Below are positions 35,370 to 46,624 of a stretch of DNA of 64,000 nt, piece after piece. Every line of letters starts with the position of its first letter. The first letter of the stretch is position 1. The DNA comes from Martelella endophytica (GTDB taxonomy: Bacteria; Pseudomonadota; Alphaproteobacteria; Rhizobiales; Rhizobiaceae). The stretch spans positions 434,001 to 498,000 of the forward strand of contig NZ_CP010803.1 of assembly GCF_000960975.1 (NCBI RefSeq), written 5' to 3'. Under the pieces are notes generated by a model. The model was not told where the DNA came from. It searched no databases and saw nothing but the letters and a program-made list of their open reading frames with translations. A program made the translations under genes and the position numbers.

Positions 35370-36077
35370 ATGCAAGAAAAACAGGCGCTCAGTTGGCGGG
35401 ATGACGACCGGCCCTATTCCGAGACCTTCGGCGACCACTTCTTCTCGGAAACAGACGGCCGTGCCGAATGCGGCCACGTCTTCGTCGGCGCCAACCGGCT
35501 TGCCGAGCGCTGGCAGGATGGCGGCACGTTCCGCATCGGCGAACTCGGCTTCGGCACCGGGCTGAATTTCTGCGAGACCTTCCGGCAATGGAAAGAGCTA
35601 CGCACATCCGGTGGCAGGCTTGAATTCTTCTCATTCGAACTGTTCCCGATGACCGCTGCCGAGATCGCCCGCGCGCTCAGGCACTGGCCGGAGATTGCGC
35701 GCGAAAGCGATCTCCTTGCCGCGCACTGGCCGGACGCGCCCTCCGGCACGATCAGCCTCGAACTCGATGAGCAGACGCAGCTCACCGTCATCTGCGGCGA
35801 TGCTCTCGCCAGCCTCGCCGCCCTGCCTCTCGCCTTCAATGCCTGGTATCTCGATGGTTTCGCACCATCGCGCAATCCCGAAATGTGGTCCGCGCCCCTG
35901 ATGCAGGCGGTGTTCGATCACACCGTGCCCGGCGGCACATTCGGAACCTATGCCGCCGCCGGCTTTGTCCGCCGCAACCTGCAGACGGCGGGTTTTGTCG
36001 TCGAAAGGCGACCCGGTTTTGCCGGAAAGCGGGAAATGCTGGCCGGCCAGCGCCCCTGTAACAAACTTGTCGCTTGA
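35370..36077 (+). CDS. mnmD: tRNA U34 5-methylaminomethyl-2-thiouridine methyltransferase
   Basis: 235 residues from the ATG at 35370. LSWRDDDRPYSETFGDHFFS at the start, the SAM-binding ELGFGTGLNF near 57-66 and WYLDGFAPSRNPEMW near 170-184 are diagnostic of DUF752/MnmD. It adds the last methyl group of mnm5s2U34 in tRNAs for Lys, Glu and Gln. It is the stand-alone form, without the fused oxidase. Upstream in-frame residues before 35370 are not conserved in type. Confidence 0.92.
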   Translation: MQEKQALSWRDDDRPYSETFGDHFFSETDGRAECGHVFVGANRLAERWQDGGTFRIGELGFGTGLNFCETFRQWKELRTSGGRLEFFSFELFPMTAAEIARALRHWPEIARESDLLAAHWPDAPSGTISLELDEQTQLTVICGDALASLAALPLAFNAWYLDGFAPSRNPEMWSAPLMQAVFDHTVPGGTFGTYAAAGFVRRNLQTAGFVVERRPGFAGKREMLAGQRPCNKLVA

Positions 36078-36345
36078 CTTTTGGCAGTCCTGCCGCCATT
36101 TAGCGGTCAGGCTTTCCACCTGTTCGCATGCCGCGTGAGCATGCCTGTCGCGAAAAACCTCTGATGGTTGCGGCAAGTCCAGGTCAAGCGCATCAAAAAA
36201 GTCCGGATGTCGCATCCGGCGCGCGGAAGGCATTTTCCACCCACGAGTTCCCACTTCACGCGGGGTTCTTGAAACCGAAGTCACCGGCGTCTGCCATGAG
36301 CGGCAAACGCCTGGGTGATGCTTTCGGCATGCCTTGAAAGGCGCA

Positions 36346-37716
36346 TTGAATTTGACAGATTTTTCGACCCTCGGTCTCTCCGGCCCGCTCGTCGCCCGTA
36401 TCGCAAACGAAGGCTATGAAAAGCCGACCCCGATCCAGGAAAAGGCGATCCCGCTGGTGCTGGAAGGCCGCGACCTGATGGGCCTGGCCCAGACGGGCAC
36501 CGGCAAGACGGCCGCCTTCGGCCTGCCGATCATCGACATGCTGCTTGCCAATTCCGGCAAGCCGACGCCGAAGAGCGTCAAGACGCTGATTCTCGCCCCC
36601 ACCCGCGAACTGGTGAACCAGATTGCGGAAAACCTTCGCATCTTCGCACGCAAGACGCCGCTGCGCGTCTCGATCGTCGTTGGCGGCGCCTCCATCAACC
36701 GTCAGCAGCAGCAGCTTGCCGGCGGCACCGACATTCTGGTCGCCACTCCCGGCCGCCTGCTCGACCTGCTCGACCGTCGCGCGCTCTACCTCGACAAGGT
36801 GCGTTACCTCGTCCTCGACGAGGCCGACCAGATGCTCGACCTCGGCTTCATCCACGACCTGAAGAAGATCGCTTCGCTCGTCCCGGATGATCGCCAGACC
36901 ATGCTGTTTTCGGCAACCATGCCGAAATCGATCGCCGACCTGTCGCATCGCTTCCTCAGCAATCCGGAACGCGTCGAGGTGACGCCGCCCGGCAAGACGG
37001 CCGACAAGGTGGACCAGGCCGTACACTTCGTTGCCGGCAAGGGCGACAAGGTCGAGATCCTGCGTCGCGAGCTTTCCGATAATCCCGATGGCCGCGCTAT
37101 CGTGTTCCTGCGCACCAAGCACGGCGCCGAGAAGCTGATGAAGCATCTCGAAAGCCGCGGCTTCGCCACCGCCTCGATCCATGGCAACAAGAGCCAGGGT
37201 CAACGCGAGCGGGCGCTGAAGGCGTTCAAGACCGGCGAGATCAACGTGCTTGTCGCCACCGACGTTGCCGCTCGCGGCATCGACGTCCCCGGCGTCACCC
37301 ACGTCTACAACTACGACCTGCCGGAAGTCGCCGACGCCTATGTGCACCGCATCGGCCGTACCGCCCGCGCCGGCAAAGACGGCAAGGCGATCGCCTTCTG
37401 CACGCCGGAAGAAGCCGGCCTGCTGCGCGATATCCAGAAGCTCACCGGCATCGAGATCGCGATTGCGTCCGGCGAACCGCATGCGATGGCCGATCGGCCA
37501 TCGCGCGGTCGTGGCCAGAACCGCGGCGGCCAGAACCGCGGTCGCGGCAATGGCAACGGCAACGGCGGCAAGCCCGCGCGCCGCGCCCGGCCGCAAGGCG
37601 GTGGCGACGGCCGCCATGGCGAGGCCCGCAACGACGGCGGCCGCCCGGCCGGCGCCAAGGGCCGTCCGCAGCGCCGCCAGCGCAACCGTCAGGGCGACCG
37701 CCGCCAGAGCGCGTGA
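36346..37716 (+). CDS. rhlE: DEAD-box RNA helicase RhlE
   Basis: About 456 residues. All DEAD-box motifs are present: Q motif (PTPIQEKAIP), AQTGTGKT near 50, PTRELV, TPGR, DEAD near 151, SAT near 185, then HRIGRTARAG near 335. A long C-terminal Gly/Arg/Asn-rich tail (from about 385, with GRGQNRGGQNRGRGNGNGN) is typical of RhlE and binds RNA. No ATG lies before the conserved core; starts must be TTG, at 36334, 36346 or 36352, with AAAGG at 36337-36341. It works in ribosome assembly, RNA decay and cold tolerance. A terminator follows. Confidence 0.93.
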   Translation: MNLTDFSTLGLSGPLVARIANEGYEKPTPIQEKAIPLVLEGRDLMGLAQTGTGKTAAFGLPIIDMLLANSGKPTPKSVKTLILAPTRELVNQIAENLRIFARKTPLRVSIVVGGASINRQQQQLAGGTDILVATPGRLLDLLDRRALYLDKVRYLVLDEADQMLDLGFIHDLKKIASLVPDDRQTMLFSATMPKSIADLSHRFLSNPERVEVTPPGKTADKVDQAVHFVAGKGDKVEILRRELSDNPDGRAIVFLRTKHGAEKLMKHLESRGFATASIHGNKSQGQRERALKAFKTGEINVLVATDVAARGIDVPGVTHVYNYDLPEVADAYVHRIGRTARAGKDGKAIAFCTPEEAGLLRDIQKLTGIEIAIASGEPHAMADRPSRGRGQNRGGQNRGRGNGNGNGGKPARRARPQGGGDGRHGEARNDGGRPAGAKGRPQRRQRNRQGDRRQSA

Positions 37717-37743
37717 TCGCCTCGACGCACGTCAAGCGAACCG

Positions 37744-37770
37744 AACCCGCCGCATCGCCGGCGGGTTTTT
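37744..37770 (+). terminator. Terminator after rhlE
   Basis: CCCGCCG and CGGCGGG pair around CATCGC, followed by TTTTT, starting 28 bases after the rhlE stop. Confidence 0.85.
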
Positions 37771-38031
37771 CATTTTGGGAAGTATGCAGCTTCGCGAAAG
37801 CTGACCCCTGAGGCGCGTTCCCCTGCCCCTCCAAGCAACATCCCGCCGCTTTCTTCAGGTTGCATTCATCGCTGCACATTTATTCGGCGTTCGGCCACGG
37901 AACTGCCCGTTTTTCAGCGCGTTTTAAAACAAACAACCTGCAAAATTCGATGCAGCGCAACAAGGCATGGTCCTTGCATTACGTTTGATGTTGTATTGAT
38001 ATGCAATGATAAACACCGGGGGAAGAAGGCT
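37771..38031. other. AT-rich upstream region of the ATP-grasp module
   Basis: About 260 bases with no gene. Composition shifts to AT-rich from about 37920. It contains the palindrome GTTTTAAAAC (37921-37930) and a possible TTGCAT (37974) with TATTGA downstream, a weak promoter candidate for the ATP-grasp gene. Confidence 0.4.
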
Positions 38032-39444
38032 TTGGCATTCGACGAGATGATGACCGCGGACGGCGCGCCGCGCGAGCCCTACAAAGACTATTACGACTGG
38101 TACAGCCAGCAGGATCCTTCACTTCTCATCGCCAAATCCCGTGATGCGGAAAACATCTTCAGAAAGACCGGCATCACCTTCGCCGTCTACGGCCACGCCG
38201 ACAGTTCCGAAAAGCTGATCCCCTTCGACATCGTTCCGCGCGTGATTTCGGGCGGGGAGTGGCGCAAGCTTGCGGCCGGCATCGAACAGCGGGTTCTGGC
38301 GCTCAACGCATTCCTGAAGGATATCTACCACAAGCAGGAGATCGTGAAGGCCGGGCGTGTTCCGCGTCGGCTGATCGAGGAAAACGACGCCTTCCTGCCG
38401 CAGATGATGGGTTTCGAGCCGCCCGGCGGGGTCTACACCCACATCGTCGGCACCGACATCGTGCGCACCGGCGAAGACCAGTTTTACGTGCTGGAAGACA
38501 ACGCTCGCACACCCTCCGGCGTCAGCTACATGCTGGAAAACCGGGAAACCATGATGCAGATGTTTCCCGAGCTGTTCTACAAGAACCGGGTACGCCGCGT
38601 CGAAGACTATCCGCAGCTTCTGCGCCAGAGCCTTGCTACACTGGCCCCGCCCGGATTTTCCGGCACCCGCCCGCGCGTGGCGGTGCTGACCCCCGGTATC
38701 TACAATTCCGCCTACTATGAGCACTCCTTCCTCGCCGACATGATGGGCGTCGAACTGGTCGAGGGCTCGGATCTGCGGGTCATCGATGGCAAGGTGAAGA
38801 TGCGCACGACGCGCGGTTACGAGGCGATCGACGTGCTCTATCGCCGTGTCGACGACGACTTCCTCGACCCCCTCACCTTCCGTCCGGATTCGGCACTTGG
38901 CGTTCCCGGCATCATGGATGTCTACCGCGCCGGCGGCATCACCATCGCCAACGCGCCGGGCACCGGCATTTCCGACGACAAGGCGATCTATTCCTACATG
39001 CCTGAAATCGTCGAATTCTATACCGGCCAGAAACCGCTTCTGGAAAACGTGCCGACCTGGCGCTGTTCCGAGCCGGAGAGCCTCGCCTACGTGCTCGACA
39101 ACATCGCCGATCTCGTGGTCAAGGAAGTCCACGGCTCCGGCGGTTACGGCATGCTGGTTGGCCCGACGGCAAGCAAGAAGGAACTTGAGGATTTTACCGC
39201 CAAGCTTCGCGCCCGGCCGGCGAACTACATCGCCCAGCCGACGCTGTCGCTCTCGACCGTACCGATCCTGGTCAAGAAGGGCATCGCGCCGCGTCATGTC
39301 GATCTTCGTCCCTATGTTCTCGTTTCCGATCGCGTCCGCATCATGCCCGGCGGACTGACGCGCGTGGCGCTGAAGGAAGGCTCGCTGGTGGTCAACTCCA
39401 GCCAGGGCGGCGGAACCAAGGATACATGGGTGCTGGAGGACTGA
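38032..39444 (+). CDS. Circularly permuted ATP-grasp protein (type 2)
   Basis: 470 residues from a TTG at 38032, chosen because GGGGGAAG lies seven bases upstream; no ATG fits. The protein spans the DUF404/DUF407 circularly permuted ATP-grasp domain: GIEQRVLALNAFLKDIYH near 80, the ATP-binding YVLEDNARTPSGVSYMLENR near 155-175, and VVKEVHGSGGYGMLVGP near 365-382. ATP-grasp enzymes ligate a carboxylate to an amine, so a peptide- or amide-forming role is predicted. It is the first gene of a conserved trio with Alpha-E and transglutaminase; the stop overlaps the next start by one base. Confidence 0.88.
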   Translation: MAFDEMMTADGAPREPYKDYYDWYSQQDPSLLIAKSRDAENIFRKTGITFAVYGHADSSEKLIPFDIVPRVISGGEWRKLAAGIEQRVLALNAFLKDIYHKQEIVKAGRVPRRLIEENDAFLPQMMGFEPPGGVYTHIVGTDIVRTGEDQFYVLEDNARTPSGVSYMLENRETMMQMFPELFYKNRVRRVEDYPQLLRQSLATLAPPGFSGTRPRVAVLTPGIYNSAYYEHSFLADMMGVELVEGSDLRVIDGKVKMRTTRGYEAIDVLYRRVDDDFLDPLTFRPDSALGVPGIMDVYRAGGITIANAPGTGISDDKAIYSYMPEIVEFYTGQKPLLENVPTWRCSEPESLAYVLDNIADLVVKEVHGSGGYGMLVGPTASKKELEDFTAKLRARPANYIAQPTLSLSTVPILVKKGIAPRHVDLRPYVLVSDRVRIMPGGLTRVALKEGSLVVNSSQGGGTKDTWVLED

Positions 39445-40385
39445 TGATGCTCGGAAAAACCGCAAACGGCCTCTACTGGATGTTCCGCTACATCGAACGC
39501 GCGGAAAACATCGCCCGCCTGATCGATGCCGGCCAGCGCGTGTCGCTGACCCGCTCCAAGGGCGCCGACGACTGGGACGGCATCCTGCAGAGCGCCGGCG
39601 TTCACGAGGCCTTCTACGAAATCTACAGCAAGCTGACGGCTGACAGCGCCATCGACTTTTTGCTGCGCGACCGCCGCAATCCGTCAAGCGTGATGTCCTG
39701 CATCGAATCCGGCCGCAACAATGCCCGCCTGGTGCGCACGGCACTGACGCGCGAGACCTGGGAGGCGACGAACGAGTGCTGGATCGAGGCCCGCGCCATG
39801 CTGGCCGCGAAGCTGAAGCCAGCGGACCTCCCCAAGGCCATCGACTCGGTCAAGCGCTGCACGGCGCTCATCCGCGGCACTTTCCACGGTTCGATGCTCC
39901 GGAACGAGATCTACAATTTCGCCCATATCGGCACCTTCGTGGAACGCGCCGACAATACCAGCCGCATTCTCGACGTGAAATACTACGTGCTGCTGCCTTC
40001 GGTGCATCATGTCGGCACGTCGCTCGACAATCTGCAGTGGGAATCGATCCTGCGTTCGGTCTCTGCCCACCGCGCCTATGGCTGGGTGCACAACGGCGAA
40101 TACAAACCGAGCCAGATCGCCGACTTCCTGATCCTCGACGTGCAGCTACCGCGCTCGCTCGCCTATTCCTACGAGAAGATCGTCCTCAATCTCGACTATC
40201 TCGCCGCTGATTATGGCGAACGGCTTGAGGCCCACGAGACGGCGCATGCGATCCGCAACACGCTCCGCAGCCAGAAGATCAAGACCATCATGGACAACGG
40301 CCTGCACCAGTTCCTCGAGGACTTCGTCAGCCGCAACAACCAGCTCAGCCAGCAGATCAGCGAGGGTTACCGCTTCTACGCGTGA
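39444..40385 (+). CDS. Alpha-E domain protein
   Basis: 313 residues from the ATG at 39444. MLGKTANGLYWMFRYIERAENIARLIDAG at the start with repeated all-helical E-rich segments (ARTALTRETWEATNECW; FVERADNTSRILDVKYY) defines the Alpha-E family (formerly DUF403). It is always found next to circularly permuted ATP-grasp genes and probably forms a complex with them. No enzyme activity is known. It overlaps the ATP-grasp stop by one base and precedes the transglutaminase by 24 bases. Confidence 0.9.
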   Translation: MMLGKTANGLYWMFRYIERAENIARLIDAGQRVSLTRSKGADDWDGILQSAGVHEAFYEIYSKLTADSAIDFLLRDRRNPSSVMSCIESGRNNARLVRTALTRETWEATNECWIEARAMLAAKLKPADLPKAIDSVKRCTALIRGTFHGSMLRNEIYNFAHIGTFVERADNTSRILDVKYYVLLPSVHHVGTSLDNLQWESILRSVSAHRAYGWVHNGEYKPSQIADFLILDVQLPRSLAYSYEKIVLNLDYLAADYGERLEAHETAHAIRNTLRSQKIKTIMDNGLHQFLEDFVSRNNQLSQQISEGYRFYA

Positions 40386-40409
40386 GAAGCGGTCAGAGGG
40401 AAAAGCACG

Positions 40410-41228
40410 ATGCTCCTGAACATCCACCATGTGACTGAATACAGCTATGACGAGCCGGTCTCGTTCTCGCTGCAACGCCTGAGACTGACGCCGCTCGACA
40501 GCAATGGCCAGACCGTGCGCGACTGGACGGTAACGATCGAGGGCGCCAAGAGCGAGGTCAGCTACACCGACCACTTCCACAACCTCGTCCGCCTCGTTTC
40601 GGTCGAAGGCGAACACAAGACCGTTCGACTGATTGCCGCCGGCACTGTGGAAACCCGCGACACTGACGGCATCTACGGCCCGGCAGCACCGGATATTCCG
40701 CTCTGGCTGTTCCTGCGCACGACGCCGCTGACCACGCCGGGCGAAGCAATCACCGCCCTGGTCGCAAAGCTCGAAGGCGACTCGGAGCTGGCGAAACTGC
40801 ACCACCTGATGGAGGTGCTGCACAAGACGATGACGTTCAAGCCCGGCGCGACCTCGATTGCGACGACTGCCGACGATGCGCTGACGGCCGAATCCGGCGT
40901 GTGCCAGGACTATGCCCACATCGTCATCGCCTGCGCGCGCGCCATGAAGGTGCCGGCGCGCTATGTCTCCGGCTATCTCTACATGGAAGAGGCCGAGGCC
41001 CAGACGGCGAGCCACGCCTGGGCGGAGTGCTATCTCGAAGGCCTGGGCTGGGTCGGCTTCGACGCCGCCAACAAGGTCTGCCCGGATGAGCGCTATGTCC
41101 GCGTCGCTTCCGGCCTCGACTACAAGGACGCCGCCCCCGTCTCCGGCATGACCATCGGCGGCGGCAAGGAAAGCCTCGAGGTCAAGCTCAAGGTGGCCGG
41201 CCAGAGCCAGTCGCAGAGCCAGAGCTGA
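40410..41228 (+). CDS. Transglutaminase-like protein of the ATP-grasp module
   Basis: 272 residues, cytoplasmic. An N-terminal beta domain (MLLNIHHVTEYSYDEPVSFS) precedes a transglutaminase core with Cys in ESGVCQDYAH (about 167), His in ASHAWAECYL (about 199) and Asp in VGFDAANK (about 214). The family can hydrolyse or cross-link amide bonds, so in this trio it may cut or edit the product of the ATP-grasp enzyme. The C-terminus ends in a QS repeat (QSQSQSQS). In many alphaproteobacteria a proteasome-type peptidase gene follows; here it is replaced by a convergent oxidoreductase gene. Confidence 0.88.
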   Translation: MLLNIHHVTEYSYDEPVSFSLQRLRLTPLDSNGQTVRDWTVTIEGAKSEVSYTDHFHNLVRLVSVEGEHKTVRLIAAGTVETRDTDGIYGPAAPDIPLWLFLRTTPLTTPGEAITALVAKLEGDSELAKLHHLMEVLHKTMTFKPGATSIATTADDALTAESGVCQDYAHIVIACARAMKVPARYVSGYLYMEEAEAQTASHAWAECYLEGLGWVGFDAANKVCPDERYVRVASGLDYKDAAPVSGMTIGGGKESLEVKLKVAGQSQSQSQS

Positions 41229-41237
41229 ACATCGTGC

Positions 41238-43831
<2,594 letters not shown>

Positions 43832-43975
43832 TCATCCCCGTCCGGTCCCTTGCAGATAAGTCTGGAAGTTGGCGAGTGCTCGTAACACGAAGATGACGGG
43901 TTGGGAATAGCCAATCCGCGATGAAGCGCGCGGATTGACCTGGTTTCCCCAAACCGTTTGTGCAGTGCAGTAGAG

Positions 43976-44959
43976 CTAGACCCGGAACTGGTAGGTTTTC
44001 GGGGTGAACACGTAGCCTTCATCGGTCTTTTCGACAAAGCCGACAGCCGGAAACGGCATGTGGTAACCAAGGAAAGGGATCTTTTCGGCAGCCACCATGT
44101 CAAACACCTTGCGGCGCGATGCGGCGGCCATTTCCTTGTCCATGTCGAAACGGACATGCCAGTCCGGGCGTTGCAGCGACAGCACGTAGTGATTCGCGGT
44201 GTCAGCCGTCAGAAGCAGTTTTTCACCGCCCGATTCCAGCATGAACACCAGATGGCCGGGCGTATGGCCGAAGGCCTCCATGACGGTGATGCCGGGCGCG
44301 ACTTCGCTGCCTTCCTTGACGAAGGTGGCATTGTCGGCGAGCGGCACGATCAGCTTCTTGACGCTCTCATGTCCGCCTTCGGCCGGGGTGCCCATGCGGG
44401 CATCATCGCTCCAGAAGGCATATTCTGTCTCGCCGAAGACATAGCGCGCATTCGGAAAGGCGGGCCCGTCTTCTTCCATCAACCCCATGATGTGGTCGCC
44501 ATGCATGTGGGTGATGACGACGACATCGACATCACCGGGCTGGACGCCATTTGCAATCAACCCGGCACGCAATTGCCCTGCGCCCCAGGAACGGCCGGCC
44601 GGCCCCATGCCGGTATCGAACAGGATCTTTTCCGAGCCGGTATCGACCAGCACAGGATTAAACCCGTTGAGCGACTTGTCGGTGGGAAGGAAATTTTCCT
44701 CGAGAAGCGCTGCGACCGTCTCCGGATCCTGGCCTGTCCCGAAAGTCTCTCCGGGGTTTTCCATCATGCGGGTGCCATCCTCGATGACGAGGAGTTTGAA
44801 ATCGCCGAGCGTGAAGCTGTCGCTCGAGGGCTTTTCGGCCATCTGCATCGTGTCTCCTTCCGCCGCCCCGGCTGCGCGTGCGAGAACCAGGGGCGCGGCG
44901 AGCGCCGAAATGCCGGCGCCGGCCATCAGGCTGCGGCGGTGAATGCCATGTGTCATCAT
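43976..44959 (-). CDS. Tat-exported MBL-fold metallo-hydrolase
   Basis: 327 residues. The N-terminus HRRSLMAGAGISALAAPLVL is a twin-arginine signal, so the protein is exported folded to the periplasm. The metallo-beta-lactamase metal site H151-x-H153-x-D155-H156 (THMHGDH) is intact, with GHTPGHLVFML near 230 and a later His in FLGYHMPFP. Substrate is unknown; relatives include lactonases and alkylsulfatase-like enzymes. It is a single gene after guaB on the same strand, separated by 183 bases (guaB lies upstream on the chromosome but is transcribed later), so it is independent. Confidence 0.85.
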   Translation of the reverse strand: MMTHGIHRRSLMAGAGISALAAPLVLARAAGAAEGDTMQMAEKPSSDSFTLGDFKLLVIEDGTRMMENPGETFGTGQDPETVAALLEENFLPTDKSLNGFNPVLVDTGSEKILFDTGMGPAGRSWGAGQLRAGLIANGVQPGDVDVVVITHMHGDHIMGLMEEDGPAFPNARYVFGETEYAFWSDDARMGTPAEGGHESVKKLIVPLADNATFVKEGSEVAPGITVMEAFGHTPGHLVFMLESGGEKLLLTADTANHYVLSLQRPDWHVRFDMDKEMAAASRRKVFDMVAAEKIPFLGYHMPFPAVGFVEKTDEGYVFTPKTYQFRV

Positions 44960-45151
44960 CGTCCTCCTTGAAACGGAATTCTCATCTGTGAACTTGGCGA
45001 GAATGCCTGCGTTTCAAGTCGGTGTTTCGAAATCGCCGGTTCCGGCGCGTCACGATTGCGTGAGGCGTCTCGCCGGAAATGACCATTGGCATTTATCCCG
45101 TTCGGGGTTAAAGAAACATGCCTTTGTCATGTTTTTTTGAAGAAGCCGTTC

Positions 45152-46570
45152 ATGAATCCCGTTGTTCCCCTCATAATGGCTGTCGCCTTGTTCATGGAGA
45201 ACATGGATTCCACGGTGATTTCCACAGCGCTGCCGGCCATCGCCGCCGACCTCAATGTCGGCCCGATCACGCTGAAGCTGGCACTGACCACATACATGGT
45301 GGCGCTCGCGATCTTCATTCCTGTCTCCGGCTGGATGGCGGACCGTTTCGGCGCCAAGCGGGTGTTCCGCGCCGCCATTCTGGTTTTTCTGCTCGGCTCG
45401 GTATTCTGCGCCTTCTCAGGCAACCTGGTCGAATTCGTGCTGTCGCGCTTCCTGCAGGGCATGGGTGGCGCGATGATGACGCCGGTCGGCCGCCTCGTCA
45501 TCCTGCGCACCACCGATCGCTCTCAGTTGGTGCGCGCCATGGCGCTGCTGACCATCCCCGCGCTTGTCGGGCCGATGGCTGGCCCACCGCTCGGCGGTTT
45601 CATCACCACCTATTTCACCTGGCACTGGATCTTTCTCATCAATGTGCCGATCGGCATCATCGGCTACGTGATGTCCGGAATCTTCTTGCCGGTGATCAAG
45701 GACGAGCCGCCCGCAAACCTCGACTGGATGGGCTTCTTCCTGGTGGCGACAGCCGCTTCCGGCATCGTCTTCGGCCTATCCGTCGTTTCGCTTCCCGCCC
45801 TGCCGCCAGCCACCGGCATTGTCACCACCGCGATCGGCATCGCCGCCGCGCTCTGGTATCTGCACCATGCGAAACGACGGGAAAATCCGCTCCTGAACCT
45901 GAAGCTGTTCAGGACGGAAACCTTCCGCTACGCCATCTCGGCATCGATCTTCTTCCGAATGGCGACCGGCGCCTTTCCCTTCCTCATGCCGCTGATGCTG
46001 CAGCTCGGCTTCGGCCTCAATCCGTTCGAGTCCGGCATGATCACCTTTGTCGGGGCGATCGGAGCGCTGGCGACGAAATTCATGGCGCCGCGCGTTTACA
46101 CCGCATTCGGCTTCCGCCGGGTGCTCATCAGCGCTTCGCTCGGCGCAGCGGCGCTCACCGTGACCTTCGTCTTCTTCGAGGCGACGACGCCACATCTCAT
46201 CATCATCGCCATCCTATTCGTCACCGGGCTCTGCCGCTCGTTCTTCTTCACCGGTGTCAACGCCCTCGGCTATGCGGACATCGAAACCCGACAGGCGAGC
46301 CAGGCGACCGCAACGACCTCGATGTTCCAGCAGGTGAGCCTGGCGCTTGGCGTCGCCTTCGCCGCGACCATTCTCGAGCTGACGGGCTGGATCACCGGCG
46401 GCAGCCTGACGGTCCAGCATTTCCACATCGCCTTCCTCGTGGTGGCCGGCATCTCGATCGTCTCGATCATACCGCTGCTGCGGCTGAAGCCCGACGCCGG
46501 CGCCGCCGTCTCCGGCCACATGCAACCGACGCCGACCGTCGTGCAGGAAAGGTCGGAACCGGCGGAATGA
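45152..46570 (+). CDS. DHA2-family MFS multidrug transporter
   Basis: 472 residues from the ATG at 45152. About 14 membrane segments and the motifs MENMDSTVISTALPAIA (segment 1, typical of EmrB/DHA2), GWMADRFGAKRVF (motif A) and GPMAGPPLGGFI (motif C) mark a proton-driven drug exporter. No membrane-fusion protein gene is adjacent. It is divergent from the Tat-exported hydrolase and ends 54 bases before convergent esterase genes with a terminator between. Confidence 0.88.
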   Translation: MNPVVPLIMAVALFMENMDSTVISTALPAIAADLNVGPITLKLALTTYMVALAIFIPVSGWMADRFGAKRVFRAAILVFLLGSVFCAFSGNLVEFVLSRFLQGMGGAMMTPVGRLVILRTTDRSQLVRAMALLTIPALVGPMAGPPLGGFITTYFTWHWIFLINVPIGIIGYVMSGIFLPVIKDEPPANLDWMGFFLVATAASGIVFGLSVVSLPALPPATGIVTTAIGIAAALWYLHHAKRRENPLLNLKLFRTETFRYAISASIFFRMATGAFPFLMPLMLQLGFGLNPFESGMITFVGAIGALATKFMAPRVYTAFGFRRVLISASLGAAALTVTFVFFEATTPHLIIIAILFVTGLCRSFFFTGVNALGYADIETRQASQATATTSMFQQVSLALGVAFAATILELTGWITGGSLTVQHFHIAFLVVAGISIVSIIPLLRLKPDAGAAVSGHMQPTPTVVQERSEPAE

Positions 46571-46572
46571 CA

Positions 46573-46604
46573 AAGGGCGCGCCACATGGCACGCCCTTCG
46601 GTTT
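46573..46604 (+). terminator. Terminator after the DHA2 transporter
   Basis: AAGGGCGCGCC pairs with GGCACGCCCTT (one mismatch) around ACAT, followed by CGGTTTTC. It lies three bases after the stop of the transporter. Confidence 0.7.
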
Positions 46605-46624
46605 TCGAGCAGCAGGGAAAGAGC

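Noticed and set aside
36128..36337. Short open frame between mnmD and rhlE
   Set aside because: Overlaps the rhlE start region, no ribosome site and no conserved pattern.
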